21,248 nucleotides of DNA, taken from the IMG/VR virus record IMGVR_UViG_3300026077_000371, positions 1 to 21,248 of that record. The stretch is one strand, 5' to 3'. Below the pieces are notes generated by a model. The model was not told the DNA's origin. It worked only from the letters and a program-made list of their open reading frames with translations, and searched no databases. The translations under genes were made by a program, and so were the position numbers. This DNA is from a virus. Shown here piece after piece: positions 7,374 to 15,413 of the stretch (the first letter of the stretch is position 1; each line of letters starts with the position of its first letter).

Positions 7374-7680
7374 TAAAGCGAGTATTGCTGTGTTGTTTAA
7401 AAAATCAGGGTGTAAACCTTGCAAAGTGGCACAGAAGAATCTAAGAGAAGTACTTCTTGAAAAGAAAGACTTAGATCCGCATATCAAAGTTCTAGATATA
7501 GAACATCACAATGCCTTAAGAGGTGTTTACTGTCTCGAAATGTTCCCAACTTTATTGTTGCTGGATAACCACGGACAGGAAGTAAAAAGGACAGTAGGTG
7601 GAAAACATTTGACAACTGAATTATTTGAAACTGTACTAACTGCAATACACGATAATCACAGTGACGAACTACCTATTTGA
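7360..7680 (+). CDS. trxA: thioredoxin-like protein, possible polymerase or reductase partner
   Basis: 106 aa with a thioredoxin fold pattern: a beta strand (IAVLFKKSG), the redox motif CKPC (C18, C21) at the start of a long helix, KVLDIEHH, and a cis-Pro segment MFPTLLLL (P63) before the last strands. The usual Trp before the motif (WCGPC) is Gly here, and the middle residues are Lys-Pro, so redox potential and partner choice may differ from host thioredoxin. It lies between the helicase and the polymerase, overlapping the polymerase start by 20 bases. T7 polymerase uses host thioredoxin as its processivity clamp; a phage copy here might serve that role or reduce the ribonucleotide reductase. 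Confidence 0.87.
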   Translation: MNRFNKASIAVLFKKSGCKPCKVAQKNLREVLLEKKDLDPHIKVLDIEHHNALRGVYCLEMFPTLLLLDNHGQEVKRTVGGKHLTTELFETVLTAIHDNHSDELPI

Positions 7681-9433
7681 TATTGAAACTAACGGCTTAC
7701 TAGATGAAGGTGATACTGTTCACTGTCTTGTTATTAAAGACTTGGATACAGGAAAGATACATCGTTACGACGAATCAGGTAAGCACGACCATATCGCAGA
7801 AGGAGTTAAATCTCTTATGTATGCGAACTCAATATGGGGTCATAATTTAATTTCATTTGATATACCATTTTTAATCAAATGTTATCCATATTTTAAAAAG
7901 TACACAGCCAAGGTATATGACACCTTGATTATGTCGAGAATGTTCTTTACTGATTTATTAGATCGAGACTTCCGAAATAAACCACCAAACATGCCAGCCC
8001 AAATGTATGGGAGACACGGCTTAGAAGCTTGGGGTTACAGACTCGGAGTTATGAAATCTGAATACGGTAAGAGCTTGGATGGTGATTGGTCATCATACAC
8101 CCCAGAAATGCTCGAATATTGTGTAGCAGATGTAGAAGCAAACACACCATTAGTTGAATTGTTCAAGCCTAAAATAGATGTTCACGAGACATCAATCAGA
8201 CTCGAAACAGAGTGTGCAAAGGTAATGCAATGGCAGTGGGAGGTAGGCTTTCCATTTAATGAAGCAAAAGCACATAAGTTAGAAACTAAATTAAGAGTTG
8301 AATTAGAAACGCTCTCAGACGAGATGCGATCTACGTTTCCGCATGTAGACGGAGGTAACTTCACACCCGCTCGCCCTAATCAAAACAAAGGGTATGTAAC
8401 GGGTGCTGAGTTTTGCAGACTTCGAGAGTTCAACCCCACAAGTAGACAACACATAGCTTTTGCTTTCCAGAACTTCCGAGGCTGGGAGGCTATAGAAAAA
8501 ACAGATACAGGCAGACCAAAGATTGATGAAAAGGTGTTGATGGAACTCGGCACAATTGAATCAAAAAAATTTGCTCGTATTCTTGAATTACAAAAAGCCC
8601 TTGGTCAGCTATCAGAAGGACAAAATGCTTGGCTCAAACTTGTTGATAAGACAGGTAAGATTCACCATTCTTGTGCATTAGCTACTAACACATTTAGACA
8701 AGCCCATTATCGTCCAAATTTATCTCAAGTAAATTCCGCTGAAGAGTATAGAGAACTCTTTAATGCTGGATCTGGACGAGTACAAGTGGGAGCTGATGCA
8801 AGCCAGCTCGAATTGAGAGGACTTGGGCATTACTTGTCACTGTTTGATGGTGGTGAATTTAGTAAGGAAGTTGTAGAAGGTGACATTCATACAAGACTTG
8901 CCAAAATTTACGGTACAAGCCGTCAAGTTAGCAAGACTGTTACCTACTGCATGATCTATGGAGGGGGAGACTTTCGCATAGGTTTGTCTGCTGGTTTTGA
9001 TAAAAAACAGGCAGCAAAAGAGGGTAAAAGGATAAGAGCTGCTGTATTAAGTAACTTAAAAGGTTATAGAGAACTATCACTAGCAATACAACAAAAAGCA
9101 AGGTTTGGTGTACTCAAAGCACTGGATGGTAGACCCTTGAGGATAGGTGACAAATCCCACGTTGCCATGAACTATCTAATCCAGAGTGCGGGTGCGATCA
9201 TTTGCAAGACTTGGCTAGTTGAATCTATTAAAAAACTAAAAGCACAACATGTGGACTTTGTTCCCTTGGCTTTTATACATGACGAAATACAGCTATCAGT
9301 TCATCCGAAAGACACAAACGAAGCAAAGAAAATATTAGAGGAAACAATTATTGACGTACAAGCAATGCTCGCTTTTCGATGCGAACTTGCCGCCGAATCA
9401 AAGTCAGGACTTACTTGGTGGGACTGCCACTAA
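7661..9433 (+). CDS. T7 gp5-like family A DNA polymerase
   Basis: 590 aa replicative polymerase with a 3'-5' exonuclease domain (DIETN with D7 and E9; GHNLISFDIPFL; YCVADVEANTPL) and a palm/fingers domain. Motif A is GADASQLELRG (D379, T7 D475); motif B is KTVTYCMIYGGG (K425, Y429, matching T7 K522 and Y526); motif C is IHDEIQL (D541, E542). The end (GLTWWDCH) resembles T7 (GPNWAICH). The start is GTG at 7661, overlapping the thioredoxin gene. It is about 110 residues shorter than T7 gp5 (704). About 42 of these are missing between TFP and FNPTSR (residues about 226-256), where T7 has its thioredoxin-binding loop. Confidence 0.97.
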   Translation: MTNYLFDIETNGLLDEGDTVHCLVIKDLDTGKIHRYDESGKHDHIAEGVKSLMYANSIWGHNLISFDIPFLIKCYPYFKKYTAKVYDTLIMSRMFFTDLLDRDFRNKPPNMPAQMYGRHGLEAWGYRLGVMKSEYGKSLDGDWSSYTPEMLEYCVADVEANTPLVELFKPKIDVHETSIRLETECAKVMQWQWEVGFPFNEAKAHKLETKLRVELETLSDEMRSTFPHVDGGNFTPARPNQNKGYVTGAEFCRLREFNPTSRQHIAFAFQNFRGWEAIEKTDTGRPKIDEKVLMELGTIESKKFARILELQKALGQLSEGQNAWLKLVDKTGKIHHSCALATNTFRQAHYRPNLSQVNSAEEYRELFNAGSGRVQVGADASQLELRGLGHYLSLFDGGEFSKEVVEGDIHTRLAKIYGTSRQVSKTVTYCMIYGGGDFRIGLSAGFDKKQAAKEGKRIRAAVLSNLKGYRELSLAIQQKARFGVLKALDGRPLRIGDKSHVAMNYLIQSAGAIICKTWLVESIKKLKAQHVDFVPLAFIHDEIQLSVHPKDTNEAKKILEETIIDVQAMLAFRCELAAESKSGLTWWDCH

Positions 9434-9788
9434 AGTTTGTAAGACATGTCATAAACGTAAACCAGATAACCAATTTACTAGAGCTGATGGACGACACAGA
9501 GCTACGAGAAACCGCTGTAAAGAGTGTACAAACATTCAAAACAATATCCGCAATACCCTTAAAAAACAACATTCAGAACCCGCCGCTGGTAACTGCCAAA
9601 TATGTGGACAGTACACGAGCGAGTGGGTATTGGATCACTGTCATAAGAACTTATCTTTTAGAGGGTATATTTGTAGATCTTGCAACAGCGGTATTGGTTT
9701 GCTACATGATGATCCCGACACGGTAAAGCGGGCTTTTATTTATCTCACTAATGAAACTGAAACCAACAACAATATTGCTAGACGCTGA
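9351..9788 (+). CDS. endonuclease VII-like HNH nuclease with extra zinc ribbon
   Basis: 145 aa. The C-terminal part fits the recombination endonuclease VII family: CQIC (C82, C85), the catalytic LDHCH (D95, H96, H98), FRGYICRSCNSGIGLLHDD (C108, C111, N112) and a YL-containing helix. An N-terminal CxxC-CxxC set (C30, C33, C56, C59) forms a second zinc ribbon common in phage HNH proteins. The start is taken as TTG 9351, with AGAGGAA upstream; no ATG is available and a TTG at 9384 is the alternative. It overlaps the polymerase 3' end by 83 bases and the exonuclease start by 38. It may resolve branched DNA alongside endonuclease I, or be a selfish or homing-type insertion. Confidence 0.87.
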   Translation: MTYKQCSLFDANLPPNQSQDLLGGTATKVCKTCHKRKPDNQFTRADGRHRATRNRCKECTNIQNNIRNTLKKQHSEPAAGNCQICGQYTSEWVLDHCHKNLSFRGYICRSCNSGIGLLHDDPDTVKRAFIYLTNETETNNNIARR

Positions 9789-10485
9789 TTACTTTTTTTA
9801 TAGAGCAGCATCAGCATCTGAGTATGAAATGACTTGGGACGCTGATCTGACTGTAATCGCTGGTAGTTTAACCAACGGTCAAAAAATAATTAGATCAGAT
9901 GTTAAGCAATTAAAAGAGAGGTTTGATACAGACGACATAATAATGACGTTTACTGACCTCAAAAACTTTAGAAAAACAATAGATAGTACGTATAAATCCA
10001 ACAGAACCAAGCGTAAACCTTGTGGATTTAAACGGCTAATTAACTGGGCAATGACTGAATACAACAGTGTTCGCATGCCACAGCTAGAAGCTGATGATGT
10101 TTTAGGCATCTTAGCTAGTCGAGGTGATCTAGATAACTTTGTAATTGTAAGTCCAGACAAAGATATGGAGCAAATACCATGCCGTATCTACAACTTGAAG
10201 GAAGAGTTTACCCAAACACCTGAGCAAGCAGAGTATAAATTATACGAGCAATGCCTAAGTGGTGACACGGTAGATGGATACAGTGGAGTCAAAGGTATAG
10301 GTAAGAAAAAAGCACAGACAATACTTAATAAATGTGATGGTAGTTACTGGGGTAAGGTTGTTGAAACCTACTGCAATAACGGCTACACGGAAGCTGATGC
10401 TTTAAGAAACCTAAGACTAGCCAAGATTTTGCATGCAAAGGATTGGGATTTTGATAGAGAAGAACCAATATTGTTCACGCCATGA
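9751..10485 (+). CDS. gp6-like 5'-3' exonuclease (FEN family)
   Basis: 244 aa, 5' nuclease related to T7 gp6 and the N-terminal domain of DNA polymerase I. Metal-binding acids are visible in LLDADYF (D11, D13), LEADDVLG (E113, D115, D116), SPDKDMEQ (D136, D138) and GDTVDGYSG (D172, D175). These are followed by the helix-3-turn-helix GVKGIGKKKA that binds duplex DNA. In T7 this enzyme removes primers and degrades host DNA to feed the nucleotide pool; the adjacent reductase and MazG genes fit that. The start at ATG 9751 lies within the HNH gene. The stop overlaps the next ATG. Confidence 0.95.
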   Translation: MKLKPTTILLDADYFFYRAASASEYEMTWDADLTVIAGSLTNGQKIIRSDVKQLKERFDTDDIIMTFTDLKNFRKTIDSTYKSNRTKRKPCGFKRLINWAMTEYNSVRMPQLEADDVLGILASRGDLDNFVIVSPDKDMEQIPCRIYNLKEEFTQTPEQAEYKLYEQCLSGDTVDGYSGVKGIGKKKAQTILNKCDGSYWGKVVETYCNNGYTEADALRNLRLAKILHAKDWDFDREEPILFTP

Positions 10486-10643
10486 ATAGACCATATCTAA
10501 CTAAACAGGAACTCACATATATAAGGAATCATTTATTGGTTACTCGAATGTATAAAGGTGTTGAAGTTCCTAATGGTTATGTCATTTGGGAAGAGTGGAT
10601 GAATGATTTTCTGAAAAAAATAAACGATCAATTAGATGAGTAA
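10482..10643 (+). CDS. small protein, unknown function (53 aa)
   Basis: ATG at 10482 overlaps the exonuclease stop (ATGA) and the gene ends 8 bases into the DUF3310 gene. The 53-residue product has a helix start (LTKQELTYIRNHLL), a short strand-turn (GVEVPNGYVIW) and an acidic/hydrophobic C-terminal helix (EEWMNDFLKKINDQLDE). No family is recognised. Overlap on both sides in a compact operon supports it being a real gene. Confidence 0.68.
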   Translation: MNRPYLTKQELTYIRNHLLVTRMYKGVEVPNGYVIWEEWMNDFLKKINDQLDE

Positions 10644-10854
10644 GTATTCACCTAACCACTACCAAAGAGGATTCATAGAAGTATGGGACTTCATTGATGA
10701 TCAAAACCTCGACTACTTTCTTGGGAATGTAATTAAGTATGTTTGTCGAGCTGGACACAAACCAGACGAAGATGTACTTGAAGATCTAAAGAAAGCTAAA
10801 ACTTATATCTCAAAAAAAATATCCATTCTTGAAAAAGAAAAAGACTATTCTTGA
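10636..10854 (+). CDS. DUF3310 protein
   Basis: 72 aa with the signature of the DUF3310 family of phage proteins: NHYQRGFIEVWDFI, then LDYFLGNVIKYVCRAG, then LEDLKKAKTYI. The family is widespread in phages near nucleotide metabolism and replication genes and is sometimes called a nucleotide kinase, without firm proof. It overlaps the genes before and after (8 bases and near-coupled). Position before MazG and the reductase suggests a role in nucleotide handling; that is inference. Confidence 0.88.
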   Translation: MSKYSPNHYQRGFIEVWDFIDDQNLDYFLGNVIKYVCRAGHKPDEDVLEDLKKAKTYISKKISILEKEKDYS

Positions 10855-10862
10855 AAAAGACT

Positions 10863-11222
10863 ATGACGCACTATGACTTTTTAGGTCAAGCAATCCAATT
10901 TAGATTGCAAATGGATCAGCCTATCGGTAAGGACGCTGATCTAAAACTACAACGAGACCTCATTCGTGAGGAGTACTGGGAGTTTAATCAAGCAGTTGCT
11001 GATTATAAACCAGATGAAGATGCACTCAAAGAACTAGCAGATCTTGTCTTTGTTTGTTTTCAATATGCCACCGCTGCTGGATGGGAACTTGATGAAGCTC
11101 TAGACAGAGTATTCAAAAGTAATATTTCCAAGCTAGAAGATGGTAAGCCTGTCAAAAACAAATCAGGCAAAGTCACTAAAGGTCGAAACTACAAACCCCC
11201 TTATTTAGAAGATTTAGTATGA
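10863..11222 (+). CDS. mazG: MazG-like nucleotide pyrophosphohydrolase
   Basis: 119 aa, all-alpha NTP pyrophosphohydrolase of the MazG/PRA-PH superfamily. The Mg-binding pattern EExxE is at REEYWE (E36, E37, E40) and ExxD at KELADL (E57, D60), followed by a SNISKL-DGK segment typical of phage MazG-like proteins. It would hydrolyse (d)NTPs to monophosphates, and cyanophage MazG has been proposed to affect ppGpp, though tests have favoured dGTP/dCTP. A TTG at 10851 overlapping the DUF3310 stop could add four residues; ATG 10863 is preferred. The stop overlaps the reductase ATG (ATGA). Confidence 0.88.
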   Translation: MTHYDFLGQAIQFRLQMDQPIGKDADLKLQRDLIREEYWEFNQAVADYKPDEDALKELADLVFVCFQYATAAGWELDEALDRVFKSNISKLEDGKPVKNKSGKVTKGRNYKPPYLEDLV

Positions 11223-12586
11223 ATGAAAAGATAGCCAGAACAGGACGTGTACAATCTTGGCTTGATGAACCATCACACCGACTACCTGTTTCCTGTACAA
11301 TCGTTGTACCCGAAGATGATATGGAGTCTATTCAGGACTCTTGGACATTTGCAAGTTACGCATTAAGACACGGAGCTGGAGTAGCTGTACACCTAAGCAA
11401 CCTTAGACCAAAAGGATCTGATAATGGTAGAGGTTTGATTGCTAGTGGGGCTGTAAGTTTTGGCAAGATATATTCAACTCTTAATGAAGTACTTAGGAGA
11501 GGTGGAGTCTACAGATCAGGTGCGATTACACTGCATCTTGACGCAGACCATAAAGACTTAGTAGATTTTATAACTGCAAAAAGGGGCGAGTTACCTTGGG
11601 TTAAAAGGTGTGTAAATATAGATCAGGAGTCATGGGACAATCTCGATAGTCTTACAAGAAGTTTGTTATTACATGGCATACAGGCTGGAGATATTTGGTT
11701 AGCTAAAAAGAAGTATGACAAGAAAGGTAGAAGAGTTAGGTTTAATGTTTGTTTAGAGGTTGCCCTTTTAAATAAAGGCAGTTGTTTGCTCCAACATGTG
11801 AACTTGGCAGCGTGTGAGAAACAGGAACTTATACCTGTATTTGAACAGGCGATGAAGGAACTATGTGAACTACATCCAAAGACAGGTGTAGATAGAGATG
11901 GTTACTATCGTCATCCTAAAGAGGATAGACAGGTTGGCTTAGGAATGATTGGTCTAGCTAACTTCCTTAGTTATTACAATGTTTCATACAAAGAGTTTGG
12001 AGAAGCGTTGGCATTACTAAATGCTGATCGTGCGCCTGAACAAGACAATGAAGCATACGATCTCGCAATCTATTTTATGAGGGCTATTAATGCCGCTGCT
12101 GATGTAGCTGACAAGTACAACATGGATAGAGCTTTTGCTATTGCTCCTACTGCAACTTGTTCATATAGATACTCCGATAGAAATGGCTATACTTCTACAC
12201 CTGAAATTGCTCCACCAATCGCAACCAGTGTTGATAGAGATAGTTCAACTTATGGAGTTACAGCCGTTGACTATGGTTATGTTGAGACTGCTTGGGAGGT
12301 TGGTTGGGAAGCATACTATTCTGTTGCTACTGGAATGTGTCAGTTGTTAGAAAACACTGGACTATTTCATGGCTATTCATTTAATACATGGACAGATGTA
12401 TGCAAATACGATGAGGAGTTTATTCAGAGATGGTTAGACTCTCCACTGACAAGCATGTATTACTCATTAAGAGTGATGCCTGATACTCAAAGAAAGGATG
12501 ATGCCGCTGCACTAATTGATGATGAAGATTATAAAGACCTATTTAATTTTGAAGAAAACGATGTGTGTTCAACTTGTGCAGAATAA
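11219..12586 (+). CDS. nrdA: class I ribonucleotide reductase alpha subunit (cyanophage type)
   Basis: 455-aa catalytic subunit that reduces ribonucleotides to deoxyribonucleotides. Redox Cys in VSCTIV (C26, E. coli C225) and NLAACE (C199, C462); the radical loop FNVCLE has N176, C178 and E180 (E. coli N437, C439, E441). A double Tyr in SMYYSLRV (Y414, Y415) matches Y730-Y731, the radical path found in class I but not needed in class II. The C-terminus has CSTC (C450, C453), the shuttle thiols. There is no N-terminal ATP cone and the protein is very short for an alpha subunit. Such cyanophage enzymes were long labelled class II (B12) and later reannotated as class I. The beta gene follows with a 1-base overlap. 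Confidence 0.93.
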   Translation: MNEKIARTGRVQSWLDEPSHRLPVSCTIVVPEDDMESIQDSWTFASYALRHGAGVAVHLSNLRPKGSDNGRGLIASGAVSFGKIYSTLNEVLRRGGVYRSGAITLHLDADHKDLVDFITAKRGELPWVKRCVNIDQESWDNLDSLTRSLLLHGIQAGDIWLAKKKYDKKGRRVRFNVCLEVALLNKGSCLLQHVNLAACEKQELIPVFEQAMKELCELHPKTGVDRDGYYRHPKEDRQVGLGMIGLANFLSYYNVSYKEFGEALALLNADRAPEQDNEAYDLAIYFMRAINAAADVADKYNMDRAFAIAPTATCSYRYSDRNGYTSTPEIAPPIATSVDRDSSTYGVTAVDYGYVETAWEVGWEAYYSVATGMCQLLENTGLFHGYSFNTWTDVCKYDEEFIQRWLDSPLTSMYYSLRVMPDTQRKDDAAALIDDEDYKDLFNFEENDVCSTCAE

Positions 12587-13305
12587 TGACTAGCCCCTAT
12601 ACGAAATTAAAAAATAGAAAAAGAACATGGACTCCAATAGAAGTAACTAAAGGAAAACTATTGGAGGGTTCTGAGGAAACTTTTTACAGAGCTTTAGCAC
12701 TAAGAACGTTAGAGCTTCCTGTAAAAGAAATGCTCGAACAAGGATTAGCAAAGGAGTTACCAAAGATAGATGGATGTGAAGAAGCCCTTAGATCAAATCA
12801 GAAAGACGAAGACAAGCACGATCTTGCTTTCAACTATCTCGTTAATGCACATGGTGTGGATGAGAAGGCAGAAAGAGAGGCAAATGTCATTCGTAAGGCA
12901 TGGCTTGAAGCTCCAGAACACCCCATTCTTAAAACGGCTGTTTTGGAAAGATCGGTATTTTTTGTACTTCTACCTTTTTATAGATACTGTGGTGACATGG
13001 CTGCTAGGTCAATATCTCAAGATATATCTGGCGATGAGTCGATTCATGTATTACAGCATCAAATGGTCTGCAAAGATTTAGGTATAGATAATGCTAAAAA
13101 CCTAGATAATCTAAGAAGACAAACTGTTGCTTGGGTAATGGATACTCTTGGCAACTCAGATAACAAATATCTAAACAAAGACTTTTGGATTAACACTAGC
13201 GACTCACTATATCGCAGTGGTAAAGCCAACTTACAAGAAACCAAACGCTCCCGTATGCCAGCATTTTTCGAGAGCGATAATAGAGACCTACCTTCATATG
13301 GATAG
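12586..13305 (+). CDS. nrdB: class I ribonucleotide reductase beta subunit, lacks radical Tyr
   Basis: 239 aa ferritin-like protein. The dimetal ligand set can be read as E43 (helix B), E75 and H78 in EDKH, E121 in ERSVFF, and E151 and H154 in ESIH, matching the two ExxH motifs of R2 proteins. The residue four after the first His, which is Tyr122 in E. coli, is Phe (F82). So the usual tyrosyl radical cannot form there; a Mn/Fe (class Ic-like) or other centre is expected. The protein is much shorter than E. coli R2 (375). ATG 12586 overlaps the alpha stop (TAATG). The cofactor is inferred, not shown. Confidence 0.87.
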   Translation: MTSPYTKLKNRKRTWTPIEVTKGKLLEGSEETFYRALALRTLELPVKEMLEQGLAKELPKIDGCEEALRSNQKDEDKHDLAFNYLVNAHGVDEKAEREANVIRKAWLEAPEHPILKTAVLERSVFFVLLPFYRYCGDMAARSISQDISGDESIHVLQHQMVCKDLGIDNAKNLDNLRRQTVAWVMDTLGNSDNKYLNKDFWINTSDSLYRSGKANLQETKRSRMPAFFESDNRDLPSYG

Positions 13306-13480
13306 TTTTACCGTTATGAATGGGGGTGTTGGATATCTAGATGAACTCATTGAGGAACTAGAACTTACATTCCCTGCATATACTCCCAACCCTGATGACA
13401 CCCTCGCAAAGATTATGTATAAAGCGGGGCAGCGTAGTGTCGTTGAACATTTACAAAATAAAAAAGATGTGCCAACCTGA
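13298..13480 (+). CDS. small conserved phage protein, unknown function (60 aa)
   Basis: ATG 13298 lies inside the end of the reductase beta gene. The 60-residue product has an acidic helix (YLDELIEELE) followed by a Pro/Asn turn and DTLAKIMYKAGQRSVVEHL, a segment I associate with small proteins encoded just ahead of the portal gene in T7-like phages. No enzymatic motif. It overlaps the next gene by 14 bases. A part in tail or head assembly is suggested by position only. Confidence 0.7.
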   Translation: MDSFTVMNGGVGYLDELIEELELTFPAYTPNPDDTLAKIMYKAGQRSVVEHLQNKKDVPT

Positions 13481-13733
13481 CTTACCAGAGATGCCTGAGT
13501 ATAAGGAGCAGAAGACACCTCCTTCAACTCCCAATGCACTTTCACCTCAAGGAGTAGAGAATTTAGCAGCACCTGTTTCCACATCTGCTGGACAAGGTGA
13601 TGAAGTAAAAATTAAAAAGAAAAGTTCTAAAAAAGATTTATTGGCGAGAACTAAAGGAGTCAACAGATTTCGTATTCCTTTAAACACTCAAGGCGGCGGA
13701 AGCGGCAAGGGTCAATTAAATATTCCTAGATAA
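13467..13733 (+). CDS. gp7.3-like tail assembly / host range protein
   Basis: 88 aa, low-complexity protein in the place of T7 gene 7.3, directly before the portal. Starts MCQPDLPEMPEYKEQ, continues with a Pro/Ser/Thr-rich linker, a Lys-rich block (KIKKKSSKK) and ends in a Gly-rich RIPLNTQGGGSGKGQLNI segment that resembles the SLSVARSSGGGINI end of T7 gp7.3. T7 gp7.3 is a minor virion protein needed for tail fibre assembly. The start at ATG 13467 avoids a longer upstream frame that overlaps the neighbour more. Confidence is limited by low complexity. Confidence 0.7.
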   Translation: MCQPDLPEMPEYKEQKTPPSTPNALSPQGVENLAAPVSTSAGQGDEVKIKKKSSKKDLLARTKGVNRFRIPLNTQGGGSGKGQLNIPR

Positions 13734-13736
13734 ACA

Positions 13737-15413
13737 ATGAAAGAAACAGCGTTATCACGCTATGAAAGTTTGAGATCAGGAAGACAACAGTTTCTAGATG
13801 CGGCAAGAGAAGCAGCTGCGTTGACAATACCTTACCTAATGACTGAAGAAGGTTTCGGTGAAGGCGAAAAGCTACCGATACCTTGGCAGTCCTTGGGAGC
13901 TAAAGGATGTAACGTATTGAGTTCAAAACTCATGCTTAGTCTTTTCCCTCTAAATACAAGTTTCTTTAAGTTATCAATTAACGAAAAAGAACTCGCAACC
14001 CTACCAGAGATAACCCCAGACATTAGATCAGAAATTGATTTGACATTAGCCAAGATGGAACGAACCATCATGCAGCAAATATCAGAATCTAGTGATCGAG
14101 TTACTCTATACTCAGCAATGAGACATTTGGTTGTCACAGGCAACGTATTATTGTTTTCTGGGAAAAAGCATTTGAAACTGTTTCCGCTCAATCGTTTTGT
14201 AGTGGACAGAGATGGCAATGGAGAGATATTGCACATCGTAACTAAGGAGCATGTTCATAGATCATTACTACCAAAAGAGTTTCAGAAACTACCTGATGGA
14301 CAGCCTAATATAAATAGTGCTGGAGAAGATGGGGTTAAGCATGGCATAGCTGGAAGCGATGTCGAAGATGCAACTATCTTTACTCATGTAGAACTTAAGG
14401 ATGGATCTCATAAGTGGTATCAAGAATGTGACGGAAAAATTTTACCTAACTCTCAAGGGTCTAGTCCTAAAAATATTAGTCCTTGGATTTGTTGTAGATT
14501 TAATATCACAGATCAAGAGAGCTACGGAAGATCAAGAGTATCTGAATATCAAGCAGACTTACAAAGTCTAGATGGACTAATGCAAAGCATGGTTGAAGGA
14601 AGTGCAAGTATGGCGAAGGTCGTCTTTGCAGTTTCACCAAGCTCGGTAACAAAACCACAGTCCCTAGCTAGAGCTGCAAACGGAGCAATAATTTCTGGAC
14701 GAGCAGATGATGTTAGCGTCATCTCTACAAACAAACAGTCTGACTTCAGAACTGTAAGAGAGATGATAGAGATATTAACTCAAAGAATATCTGATGCTTT
14801 CCTTATCCTTAGTCCTAGACAATCAGAACGTACTACTGCTACAGAAATATCAGCAGTACAACAAGAGTTGAACGAACAACTATCAGGAGTTTACGGTAAC
14901 TTAACTATTACTTTATTGACTCCATATCTAAATAGAAAGCTACACATACTTCAAAGAAATAAATCTATCCCACAACTACCAAAAGGCTTGATAAGTCCTG
15001 TAGTTGTAGCTGGATTAAATAGCCTTGGTCGTCAACAAGACAAGGTAGCTTTAATGGAATTTATGAATACAGTAGCGCAATCGCTTGGTGCGGAAGCGTT
15101 AGCTAAATACATAGTTCCTACAGAAGTATTAAAACGTCTAGCTGCTGCGTCAGGTATTGAGACATTGAACTTGATTAAAGATCAATCAACAATGGATCAA
15201 GAAATGGCACAGATGCAACAACAACAAACCCAAGACACGCTTATGAAACAGGCGGGTCAACTAGCGAAATCCCCAATAGCGGAGCAAGTATTAAATGGCA
15301 ACCAACAGCAAGAACCCCCAGCCCTCAAACCAGAAGAAGAAGGAGGAGTCCCCATCCCCCAGCCCCAAGGTGGAGAAGGTACAGGACAAGGAGAGGATAA
15401 CCTCAGCGGGTAA
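13737..15413 (+). CDS. gp8-like portal / head-tail connector protein
   Basis: 558 aa, close to the T7 portal (536). Recognisable portal features are the N-terminal ESLRSGRQQFLDAAREAAALTIPYL, GAKGCNVLSSKLMLSLFPLNTSFFKL, the central WICCRFNITDQESYGRSRVSEYQADLQSLDGLMQSMVEGS, and RTTATEISAVQQELNEQLSGVY. The C-terminus is rich in Gln, Pro and Gly. Twelve copies form the ring through which DNA enters and leaves the head. It starts three bases after the preceding stop. A second frame is coding over its last 119 bases (next entry). Confidence 0.97.
   Translation: MKETALSRYESLRSGRQQFLDAAREAAALTIPYLMTEEGFGEGEKLPIPWQSLGAKGCNVLSSKLMLSLFPLNTSFFKLSINEKELATLPEITPDIRSEIDLTLAKMERTIMQQISESSDRVTLYSAMRHLVVTGNVLLFSGKKHLKLFPLNRFVVDRDGNGEILHIVTKEHVHRSLLPKEFQKLPDGQPNINSAGEDGVKHGIAGSDVEDATIFTHVELKDGSHKWYQECDGKILPNSQGSSPKNISPWICCRFNITDQESYGRSRVSEYQADLQSLDGLMQSMVEGSASMAKVVFAVSPSSVTKPQSLARAANGAIISGRADDVSVISTNKQSDFRTVREMIEILTQRISDAFLILSPRQSERTTATEISAVQQELNEQLSGVYGNLTITLLTPYLNRKLHILQRNKSIPQLPKGLISPVVVAGLNSLGRQQDKVALMEFMNTVAQSLGAEALAKYIVPTEVLKRLAAASGIETLNLIKDQSTMDQEMAQMQQQQTQDTLMKQAGQLAKSPIAEQVLNGNQQQEPPALKPEEEGGVPIPQPQGGEGTGQGEDNLSG

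Noticed and set aside
11380-11400. A fourth copy of the GTGTACAC motif (CTGTACACCTAAGCAA)
   Set aside because: The first half is changed and it lies within conserved reductase coding sequence.
11219-12586. Class II (B12-dependent) ribonucleotide reductase
   Set aside because: The Tyr pair, C-terminal CxxC and an adjacent ferritin-like beta subunit indicate class I.
201-13584. Many open frames of 60-134 codons on the minus strand (for example 805-1152, 13832-14236, 20962-21156)
   Set aside because: All lie opposite well-identified + strand genes, lack ribosome binding sites and show no recognisable protein pattern; every real gene here is on the + strand.
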